Assembly: GCF_051014685.1 (NCBI RefSeq)
Contig: NC_135060.1
Location: 1,488,001-1,552,000, forward strand
Length of the DNA: 64,000 nt
Direction of reading: 5' to 3'
Source: Ptiloglossa arizonensis
Taxonomy: Eukaryota > Arthropoda > Insecta > Hymenoptera > Colletidae
Numbering within the stretch: position 1 is the stretch's first letter; each line of letters opens with the position of its first letter. This document shows positions 1-9,900 of the stretch, piece by piece. The position numbers and the translations under genes were made by a program. The notes beneath the pieces are model-generated. The model did not search any database. It worked only from the letters and a program-made list of their open reading frames with translations, and was not told where the DNA came from.

Positions 1-2010
1 ATGACATCGCGGTAAGAACGCGAAATTACGTGTTTCCTAACTGCTCGTCGCGTTAATACGTACGTGTCCGATCGCTCGAACGATGGAAGAATCGACCCCG
101 AGTCGATCGTGTCGTTGAAATCGATGTTTTCCCATTTCTGCGCCCCAAGGTCAAACAAAATTTTCTCCGTCCTCCAATTTCTGACAAATTCAGGGCCAAC
201 GACCTTCTTTCCGAATTTCAAAGTTCCTCGAAAATCAATTTTCGGAATCTTTTATCTTTTCTCTCAATAATCGAAGATTTCGGACTACGAAACTAACCGG
301 GCAAACGTTCAATGTTTAACGATAAATTAATTCCATAGTTTCTTCGAACATTGAATGTTCGAGCGACTATGAATGCGGTTCGAGTAAAAAGTCAAAGGAA
401 AAAAAGTTTTAATTTATCGCTCGTTTCGCGTTGCATCGATCTACGGTTATATTAATACGCGATACGTAAAGTACACAAACTTGTGCCTCTTTCGTAATCA
501 CGAGCACATTTAATAAGTAAAAAGTCGAGTATCGTGAACAGCTTGGACGAATAACCGTAACAAACTTCCGATCGAATTATCGAACTATTAAATCTGCGAC
601 TCTTTCGATTTATTTTTCTTCTTTATTAGCTCGCGGTATATAATTAAATAATTACATTAACGGAACGTCGTTAGCACGTATTCTTCGTCGTTCCGCGATA
701 AGCAATTACATTATTCGATCGAGAAGGTTATCAATTTATTATTCATGGGGTCGAGGAAACTGATCGAATAATTAAATCTCGGTTGATATCAATTTGTTGT
801 CTACCGGATGGTGGTTCGATTAATCGTGCAATTCAAATGCAATTTAATTCTGCTCGATTCTTCTGTCGATTCTTCTTTTCGTCGACGAATTGGGCAACGT
901 TACGAACGTGTAAAAAATCCCCAAACTTTGATTCCAAGTTTGATTTCGTAGCCAAATTTCGCGGGATAGATTTTCAACTCTTTCGAAGACATTTTTTTAA
1001 AAGTAGAAGAAGTTTTAGTTTTTATCGCGCTCTCCCATTGGACCGTAAACGGCCCTCTCGGTGATCGTGCTCCCCACCTTGAAAAACGTTGCTTCAGGGC
1101 CTGGAACGGTTCCGTACAGGTGCAAATCAGTGGCCAATAAGACCTACTCCCCGTAGGTCGTGAAACGTGTCCTCGAATTACTTTACGCGGTTCGAGAACT
1201 CTTACAACGATCGAAAAGTCTCGCGCGGTCACGCTTATCGAAATATTTCGAGGTTCTCGACGGAGAATGACGCTCTTCCGATCTATGACGCGAAAGAACC
1301 GTGAAAAACGCGTACGGTGTTTCTCGAGCGTTGATATTCTTTTTCCAAAGGCTTTTCGTCACCGCGGTTCGAAACTCGCGCAATCTTACGTATCTCGAGC
1401 GGATTCCATAAATCTTCATTTTCGAGGGAAAAATTGAAAAAAAGTGAACTGTCTTCAAAGTGCCAAACTCTGCCGAAAGTTGAGCAAAGTGGTAAGAAAG
1501 ACTTCCGAGTACACCTAACGCTTCGTCCATCTCCGAAGGCTAAGTTTTCCAAGGTTTTTCGCTACCTTATGGTGCAAGTTTCTTCTCGGACGGTTGACGT
1601 ATCCCCACAGTCTGACTCCGTTCCGGAGACAATTGATATTGTTTCCCGAACCCCGTTTCCGCGCGACCGAAAGTATCCATCGGCGCTGAATCCTCCTGAA
1701 ATGTCCTCGAAAAGGGTCGGTCGAACAGTTACTCGGAGACCTATTTCGGAGCGTAACGTGCTCTCCGTGTTCGACGATTAATCCGCAACTCGGCGAAAAC
1801 CGTGGAGCCTGTTTCGAAATTCCCACCGAGCGCTCGAAAGTCCCCGAAAATTCTGCCCTCGGTGTGTCGAACGGCATCCCGTGTACACGCAGAAACGACT
1901 CGAAGGAGAACATCGCGTCAAACGTGGTCATTATACGCGTCCTACATAAACGTATCTCTCTGTGCACGTACAGGAACCCGCGGGACAGGTCTCTCCGCGT
2001 GTTGCGACGA
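1..2010. other. ct: intronic, no supported gene
   Basis: Moderately AT-rich sequence. Overlapping open frames on both strands at 783-1781 show no recognisable domain and no splice context. The only structure noted is a perfect 9-bp-arm palindrome at 344-362 (arms TCGAACATT and AATGTTCGA, one base apart). A related palindrome core, CGAACATTGTTCG, occurs near 5031-5043. Confidence 0.5.
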
Positions 2011-2020
2011 CGGGGGCAGC

Positions 2021-2110
2021 AGGAGGTAGAGGAGGAGGAGGAGGAGGAGGAGGAGAAGGAGGATGAGGACGAGGAGGAGGTGGTGGAGGTGGCGGGGGAG
2101 GAGGGGGGGT
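2021..2110. repeat. (AGG)n purine-rich tract
   Basis: Runs of GAG/GGA trinucleotides interrupted by GAT, GAC and GTGG, ending in a G-rich stretch. It produces false Glu-rich (+) and Pro-rich (-) open frames. The strand asymmetry makes triplex or H-DNA structure possible. Confidence 0.85.
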
Positions 2111-2435
2111 TCGCGCTCGACCGGGAGGGGGGGTCACACAGTAGATATAATATTATATCGAGGGTAGGCGTGGTTAAAAAAGGGGGCGGTGCCGACGATC
2201 CTCTCGTCCTATCTTTCTCTCTCTTTTTCGCTCGATTTTCCCTCTCGCGGACGCCCCCGCCCGCCGAGCGTCCTCCCTCGCGGCGGCGTTGAGGCATCGA
2301 ACTCGGATCGAGTCCAAGACGATCGAGGGGGGTGAGGCAAACGTGAGAAAGACGCGATTCCCTCGGTCCCTCGTCTCCCCCCGCTTCGCTTCGCTCCACT
2401 CCGCTCCGTTCCGCCGTCTCTCTCGATCTCTCTTT

Positions 2436-2440
<5 letters not shown>

Positions 2441-2467
<27 letters not shown>
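2441..2467. repeat. (TC)n microsatellite within a longer pyrimidine tract
   Basis: At least 13 TC units inside a CT-rich stretch from about 2416 to 2515. On the other strand this is GAGAG, the GAGA-factor recognition motif in flies, so a chromatin role is possible but unproven. Confidence 0.9.
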
Positions 2468-3123
2468 GTTCTGTTCACTCGCTCGTCCCTCCTCTCTCTC
2501 TCACTCTCGGTCTCCCGTATCTTCTCAGTTTGCCAGCGAAGATTCCTCTTTCTCCTGTGCAACTTGCGATCCGCGCCGGACAAATACGGGATTCTTGAAC
2601 ACGGGAGGGCGAAAGGGAGGCTACGGGGGAGTGGAGGGGCCTGGCCAATGACAGCGCGCCGCTTTATCTCGATACGTTTATCGCGAGCGTTTTATATCCA
2701 GCCGCGAAAGTATTGACCGCGGGAAACTCGGTGTGCCGGCTGCTGGCTGCAGCCTCGCAGGGGAGTGGGACGGCGGTAGGGCGGTAGGCCGGGGAGGGGC
2801 AGGGTGGGGAGGGAGGTTACGCCGGAGAACGGATCGAGGGGAGGGGGCGAGCATCGCGCGGGATACGGATCGGAGAACTCGATGTGTCTGAAATCGCGGG
2901 ACGCTGCGAGGATTCGTGGCTGACTTGAAGGGATTGGTAGTGGAGGAGGAGGTGGTGGAGGAGGCGGAAGGGGGGTATGGAGGGGGGTGCCGGGAACTTT
3001 TTTGGCCGAGCGGGAGTTCACCCGACCGATACGCGAGGAGGGAACCGTGGCGGGGGGCTGCGTGGAAAGGGGGTGGCGGCTGTTTGGGCCGCCGCTCGAG
3101 AAATTTCGGAGCTTCGGATAACT

Positions 3124-3141
3124 GGGGGGGGGGGGGGGGGG
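3124..3141 (+). repeat. G18 homopolymer
   Basis: An uninterrupted run of 18 guanines. It is capable of forming a G-quadruplex and its exact length is likely to be unreliable in sequencing. Confidence 0.9.
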
Positions 3142-3409
3142 ACGGATCGAATTCGATGATAATAAATCGCGTCGATTCTTTGGCGACGCGGCGATTGTGC
3201 CTTTGATAAAACGACGCGACGGAAAGAATGCGAGAAATCTACGCTACGTCCAGGTTGTACCCCGCGTCCCCCGCCCACCGCTTCTTTACCGCTTTCCTTT
3301 CCCCCGATTTAACCGCTTCGCCGAGACTGACCGAATAATTTCATTTTCGAATATTTCGCGGCCACTCGAACCCCACGAACGACGTTCGACTAGTGGAGTA
3401 TTCAAATAA

Positions 3410-3790
3410 CCAAGGATTAGAATATTGGAGTATTGGAGTATTCGAGTATCGAAGTATTCTACTATTGGAGCATTTGAATATTGGAGTATTTGAATATTGG
3501 AGCATTTGAATATTGGAGCATTTGAATATTGGAGCATTTGAATATTGGAGCATTTGAATATTGGAGCATTTGAATATTGGAGCATTTGAGTATGGAAGTA
3601 TTCTACTATTGGAGCATTTGAGTATGGAAGTATTCTACTATTGGAGCATCTGAATATTGGAGTATTTGAGCATCGAAGTATTCTACCATTGGAGCATTTC
3701 AATATTGGAGTATTTGAGTATCAAAGTATTCTACTATTGGAGCATTTCAATATTGGAGTGTTCGATTATTGACGTATTAGACTAATTAGT
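3410..3790. repeat. 16-bp minisatellite with 32- and 48-bp higher-order units
   Basis: The core is six near-identical 16-bp units (GGAGCATTTGAATATT) at 3467-3562, followed by another at 3563-3578. From 3579 the array changes to alternating 15-bp (GGAGCATTTGAGTAT) and 17-bp (GGAAGTATTCTACTATT) variants, giving a 32-bp unit. From about 3643 it becomes a 48-bp unit of 16+15+17. Both edges decay gradually, with degenerate copies out to about 3900. The Asn/Ser-rich minus-strand frames here are repeat translations, not protein. Confidence 0.92.
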
Positions 3791-3944
3791 ATTCAAATAT
3801 TGGTATACTTGACTTTTGGAGTATTCGAATGCTAAAATTTTTTGAATTATACTAACGCCGAGTATTCGAATCACCGAAGAGTTTGAATATTCGTATACAG
3901 GAAAATTCGACGAGCCGTCTCAACCATAATTGCAACCTCTGACT

Positions 3945-4385
3945 CAGTGGTGCGCAACCTTCTCCGCTAGTGGGCCGGATGAAATAAAATAATATCTCCT
4001 TAGCGTCGAATATCGGGTAAAGACGATCGTGAACCATACGCTTTCGTTTAACGTAATGTCAAATTTATTTTAAACAATATTTCCATGGTTTATTAAAATA
4101 CCCAATCTTCTACTGGCTTCTTCTGGTCGACGAGATGCACGATGACTGATCGAATTTATCGCATTGTTTAATACCACCTGATTATTTTTCATTTTATACA
4201 TTTTATACATTTTATACCGAATCGTGTATCGAAACGTTCGTTGTTTATAACTAACCATTGCTCTAAATAAACATAGAGTTTCTATTCCGTACGAATTATA
4301 AACTGAAAATCTGTTGATAAACGTAACGTGATACTTACACACGGTCGTGTTACAAAACAGGGTTAATGGTGTTTGAAGTTTCGTA
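3945..4385. mobile_element. hAT-type DNA transposon terminus, degraded or partial
   Basis: From 3945 the sequence reads CAGTGGTGCGCAACCT and then a CTAGTGGGCCGGAT-like stretch at about 3967-3980. This resembles the terminal inverted repeat plus subterminal GGGCCG motif of hAT superfamily elements. I found no matching inverted end (AGGTTGCGCACCACTG) and no 8-bp target duplication of the flanking CTCTGACT, so the element is truncated or decayed and the right boundary is a guess. Past it, at about 4390-4425, motifs like the minisatellite (GTATTTGAATACC) return, as if the element had inserted into the array. No transposase is visible. Confidence 0.45.
4191..4217. repeat. (TTTTATACA)n short tandem repeat, 3 copies
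   Basis: Three consecutive 9-bp units, the last imperfect. Its significance is low. Confidence 0.8.
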
Positions 4386-6630
4386 GGGTAGTATTTGAAT
4401 ACCTACCCGAGTATTAAATATCAATGATCTTTAAGAAAGTACAGTGTAGGCAAACGAATTAATAATCGTAGCGATTCCCAACAATTGATAGAACTTGTCC
4501 TCTGGTCGAATTAAAATATATTTTACAAATCTACGAAAAATCGTCGCTCGGTTTAATTTCGAGTCCCTTCGATTCGAAGGGAGCGATTTTTCGAAATTTA
4601 TTCGAAACTCGTTGATGTTAATTGTAGAAAGTTCCAATGGTCGAATGTAATTCGAAGAAACGTCGGTTTGAAAAGAGATAAGGAATTCTTTCCAGTCTGT
4701 CGTAAATATGTTGGAAAATTGGACGTAGAGGGGCGATCGGTGCAAGAACGACACCGGAGCAGGAGCACGAAACACGGTTGTGCGTGGTTCCAATGTTTCG
4801 TTCCAAAAATTCGATCCTCGTATTTTTCGAGACGTATTGACTGCACGTGGCGCGTGTTCCAATCGGGCCGGTTCCCCGAGTTTTTCTCCCTGGCCGGGAA
4901 TCGTCTAAAAATATTTTTACGGAGCCCCTGCTGCGATTCCGAGGGAGCCCCGGTAACCGTTTATTTCGATAAACGATAATAAGTTTTAATTATTTCCATA
5001 TTGTAAATAAAGATAATTGGATACGTCGAACGAACATTGTTCGAGCGAGGCACAACGTATTACGGTCGAGGGTTACGTTACTCGAGTACAATTTTAAATA
5101 AATAATTTCTTACGCATTCTACGTTTCGAGTACAGTTTCAATCGAGGAGACAACGATGCTCGAATTAAAGAGGAGTCGATCACTCGAATGAACTCAATCT
5201 CGTAGCGATAAGAAATATTTAATTGCATCGTTTAAAATTCACTTTGCGCACACATCGTACCGATTTTTTTGCAACGAGAGATACGCTTCGAACGCTATTG
5301 CTTAACTTTTGGGAGACTTGGGAAACCTATCTGTAACGTTGACAATTATTCAGAGCGAAAAGTCGTTTCGTGTAACTAACAAATACGCTTACTTATCGAT
5401 TAGAAGAGTTTCGCAATGAAAGTAACTAGCTAAAATGTAAATAGTGGTTAAACGTATCGCGAATTTACCATAAGATGTAAACTATGATTCGGTCGATCGA
5501 TCGTCTGGTTGATGCAATCCCGATAAATATTCACGATTCCAAGGAAACCGCCCGAACGAGAAAGAAACTGCACCGTCGAAGAGCACGGCTCGCAGCCATT
5601 TTGTCGCTCGAATTTAGCGGCCTTTCCTACGACTATGCGTGTTTCTCGAACTAAATGGGGATTGGAACGTTGCTGCGATCGATACGAATTTTAACCAACG
5701 AGCGAATTTAATGACAGACGATGAGAACCAACGAAGCAATTAAACCCTCTCCCGATTATTACGAAACTTCACAGGTTCGTACAGTGGTATAAAATAAAGA
5801 ATACGTATTACTTCACCGTGTTACTTCTCGTTGAGAAGCGCGTAGAATTTGTTTAAAACGTCTCTCTGCGTGTCCAATTGGTTGGTGGGTAGCTTCTGTG
5901 TACCGAAACTTCGGAGGGTGGTTTGACCCGTTGAACTTGGTTCATCGTGGTTAAGAAAAATACGGGAGGATCTGTTGGTTGCGTTCTATCGTCGAATTCG
6001 TAAAGTTGCGTGAAATCGAAGCGAGGTAGGGGGAGCCACTCGACGGGTCGGTCGTTGTCAGTTTCCAGCGCTATCAGAGCGTGGTGCGCGTGATAACAAC
6101 GCACCCTGACCCACGCAGGATCGAGCAACAAGTGATCCGCACGAGCGGCGCGCAACAGAGATCCATTTTCGTCGGTGTGTCGGCACAAAGATACGCCGGT
6201 GGCGTGTCACAATGGTTAGGTTCGATACCCCATAAACCAGCCTCAGTTTTTCACCCTCCTATTACGCTCGATTCCGCTTTTCTCCCTTATTCGTGGTCCG
6301 TTAATTCGCTCTCGATCGCGTAATCGATTCCTTTCGGCGTCCGGATTCTCGACGAGAGTTTCCCGCGAATTCTGTTTGGATTGCACTCGTGCTCGCCTAC
6401 TTCTGAACCACGGAGCGCGGGAAATTGAACAATCTCGCGTCGTTGAACGTCGAGCGAATCGTTTCGAAGGTTTTTCGAACGCCTCGGGGTCACGGACGAT
6501 CGGAGACAGAATTGTCCGAGTCGTTCGGTAAAAGATCGTGCTTCGACCGTGTCGATTGTCGACCGATCTCGCAATTTTCTTGGAAACCTAATAGAATTCG
6601 TGACGATCCGACCAGGCTTGCGTCGTGTAA
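4386..6630. other. ct: intronic, no supported gene
   Basis: Ordinary intron-like sequence. It includes a minus-strand open stretch at 5856-6206 whose translation is more protein-like than its surroundings (see findings). I do not call it a gene because it has no start context, splice signal or recognised family. Confidence 0.5.
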
Positions 6631-6639
6631 CGTTTTCGA

Positions 6640-6900
6640 GTCTTGTACGAACTATCGCCGTTGCAATCGTAGTTATAATAAAAATACGGGAATCGTAATA
6701 GTTGCGGAATTGTAGAAATTTTGTAACGGATGGAACGAGAACGCAACAATTTCAAAATTAGAAGAACGTTGTAACACGCGAGAGGAGGAAGAATTGCGAT
6801 AGTTTTGAAATTTTGAAAATGGCGTAACAAGAGGAGAAATAGTACAATAGTTTCGGAATGATAAAAATGTTATAATTCCGAAGCTATCGTAATCGTAGAT
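6640..6900. repeat. degenerate ~50-bp tandem repeat, about five copies
   Basis: Four to five diverged units share the order: ACAATAGTT-like, GGAATTRTAAAA-like, TTGTAAC, then GAGAG/GAGGA. The TTGTAAC-equivalent anchors lie at 6721, 6769, 6822 and about 6869 (spacings 48, 53 and 47), with a possible earlier one near 6669. Overlapping minus-strand frames read repeated NYCTIS/NFYNSA-like strings that follow the repeat. Confidence 0.65.
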
Positions 6901-9900
6901 ATTTCTATAACAGGAGCCGGAAACGTAACGCGACTCAGACTTGAGATCGGAAAGCTCGAAACTTATTTCCAGAAAACGAAAAAGCATTCCCGTTCGGGTA
7001 ACTTTTATAATTTTTCAGCGAGTAGTTCGATCGCGGAAACTCGACTGCGAATTGCAGAAACAGTGGCTCGAGTGGCTTCCACTTGGGCCCCGGTGCAAGA
7101 AAGAAGGGAAGAAACAAAGAGAGAGGAGTATCGGGGTCTTTGAGAAAAAGTTACCTTTCGTGCCATCTGTCCGCGATTGTTTACGATTTTCACGCGTAAT
7201 TGGACGCGAATGGCTCGCAGTTCATAGATCGATCGCGAGGACGATCATCGGTAAGAAACGAGAATGGATCCCTTTTGTATGGAGCGGCGCAAGTGCCGAG
7301 TCACGCCTTGACAAACAGGGATGTCAAACAGATGTTTCGGGTCTTCGGGCCACTGTGAGAGTGCCTACCGGACGTTCTTCTCGTAAACTCCTCGGATGGT
7401 TTGCCGCTGCTCGAGATTTCGATGATCGTTGCTCGATGACATTACGCTCGATCCCCGTACCACGAGCTTTTCAACCTCGGCCGTTTAACTGCCGCGTGGA
7501 AAGCTTCTAATTGTAACTCGGCCATCGTCGAAACGATTAGCCGAACGAGTACCAAACGAATAAGTTCTGTTTCACCGATAAATTCGAAGCACCGATAAGT
7601 TCGAGATCGGTTTCACTCGATCACTTTCTTTGCAAAATTCTCACCGATTCGAGTGATATTTTTTTTCTTGCTGGGTACGAATCAATAGGAAGATGCAACG
7701 AATGTTCGCGCGATAGAACTATCGCTATTCTGATATCGAGCTTCGTTGATCGGTACAAGAACGAAGAGAATCGACGGTTTGTTTAAATATATAAGGTGCC
7801 TGTTTCATCGTGACGGCGGTAGTACGTAAATAATCGTAATATTTACTCTTAAGAAACGTGCAACATAGAAAAATGAAAAATACGAAAACAAAAGACGAAA
7901 TAAGTATTAAAATAGAATTTATATTCACTGTGTGCAACATTAGCTAACCGTACTCGGGCATTCTTTCCGCGAGGAAAGCACGTCATCTTTCCTGTCGTTA
8001 TTTTTCTTTGCCGAAGACAAAGGAATTATAATCGCGTCGTCATCCACTAACTCGGAAACTTTCCCATTGATTTTCGCGTCATTTTTTCCTGCCATTGTAT
8101 CCTTTTCGTAGACAAGAGGAGCGTGTTCAATATTAATTCCGTACAAAAGTACCTACTCGATAAAAAGAATGTACCGAATCGAAACCTGTTCGATGCTTCG
8201 CGGAGGTATCGATTCTCGAACCTAACGAACACTTTGTCTTCAAAGAAATCGATCAAGAGACGACAAGGCTAATAAAATTTTATAGAAGTATGAAATCGGT
8301 TCGATAAAAAATCAAAGGTTAGAGATACATATCGATACGTACCGATTCGATATCGGTCCCAATATCGATGGTCCAAGAACATAGAAAAGTTCTTCGATAT
8401 TGTCTTCTGGAGCCAGAAAGCCTCCAATTGTTATCGTTCAGCCGTTCTCGGAACCGTCGATCACCGAACAATCCACTATCGTTCCGTAAAGGTAAACGCA
8501 CGTTTCGTGATAGCGTTCGTCGTATTGCTAGCGAGCAATCTCGGATTAGCGGGTTCGGCCACAAACCCGGCACCGTGTTGCGAGATAATCGTTTTGCAAT
8601 TAGTAGCGCAGCTGCGCTCACGGCGAAAGAGTCGCATTGTTTTCATAATAAAACGAATTTCGCGCGGTTGCCCAAGCGGCCTGGTGACGACAGCCGGGCA
8701 TCCTGCAACGTGTAATGACGCTTCTTGCCGAGTTTAAGGAACGCGTTTAGTCGGACAATTAATTTCGCGGGCAACCAGAGCCTCGGAACGAATTACGAAA
8801 GCTCGCGATTCCAACGAGAACAATTTTGCAGGAGGATGCTACTGTTTGCAGCTATTTTTGCGTTCAGATTTTACGAAACGCTGCGGTTCTCTTCGGAGGC
8901 AAAACGATTCCGCCAATGGCGCAACTCGGGCAGCGCGGCGCGTGTAAAACACGCGAATTCGACCGACTCCGATTTCCTAACGAAACGACGCGAAACGAGC
9001 ACAGTATCGATTCATTTCCAATTCTATTCTTTCACCGTCTTTCCCCCGCGGATACTCCGCAATCGTCCATTTTTAACATACAAGTAAATAAATAGCAAAA
9101 GTTTTACTCGGTCTACGAAAGATTGCCCCGCTGGTTTATTTTATTCTAATATTATTCGAGATTCGAACCGATTAACTTCCATCCAAAAGGATCGCATCAT
9201 CTGTTTCAGCGCGTGTACCTTAGAGTCGTTACGCCACTGGATTGCGCATTCGAATTTTCCCTGAGAAACTTACCAACGCGAGAAACAAAGCAGCAGAAAG
9301 TCTTACGTCTCGAAACATTGTTATCGTGTTCGTTATTTGCTATACGCTTTCACACTTTGTAGATTGCGGATCCGTATAACCGATGGTAGGATACGTACAG
9401 CTCGCGACTCGGTGCTTCTCTCACTCGGTATGTCGATCTACGAGTGAACGGTGTGCAATCATTTTAAGCGCAGTCTACGTACTCGAAACATCGAAACGTC
9501 CGCTCGCACGCTTCGAGATTTTAGAAAATTAACAAATTTAGGGAGCCTCGTCCCGTTACACCGATACCAGACCGCAGATTTTTCGATCGAACTCTATTTT
9601 CTCGAATTTTGTATTTTTGTTCAGACACCCGGGGAAAATACTTTCTGAAATAAGAAATGTGTTCGCAAACTTTCAAGGTTACGAAAGAATCCACGTACAA
9701 TAACGTGCAGTTAGTTTAAAAATATACAAACGATCGATAGACGCTTGATGGCAAAAATAAAAAATACGCAAATATAGCGTCCGTGTACGATAAAGATATA
9801 GGATTATCTTAACACGAGATACTTGTGTTGATACTTTAATTGCGAGGTAGTGTATATTGAAGCAGTGCCGGAAGTCGTGTAGTACACATGCATTATGTTT

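Larger units (their letters stand above)
2010..3300. other. GC-rich low-complexity block
   Basis: GC-rich sequence with purine tracts, a pyrimidine tract, GGGCGG-type boxes near 2171-2190 and a GC-rich core at 2636-2760 that contains CCAAT, TTTATC/GATA-like and TTTATCGCG motifs. It could be a promoter-like or enhancer region of ct, but I see no TATA box, initiator or exon to prove it. The several open frames are composition artefacts. Confidence 0.45.

Noticed and set aside
1515..2399. 294-codon minus-strand open frame
   Set aside because: It runs through the (AGG)n tract as poly-Ser and through TCGA-rich DNA. No recognisable domain.
3286..3702. Asn/Ser/Cys-rich minus-strand frames
   Set aside because: A pure translation of the 16-bp minisatellite.
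8655..8725. tRNA-like phrase GCGCGGTTGCCCAAGCGGCC (resembles a Leu/Ser tRNA A-box)
   Set aside because: No B-box GGTTCGAATCC-type T arm at the right distance and no acceptor-stem pairing.
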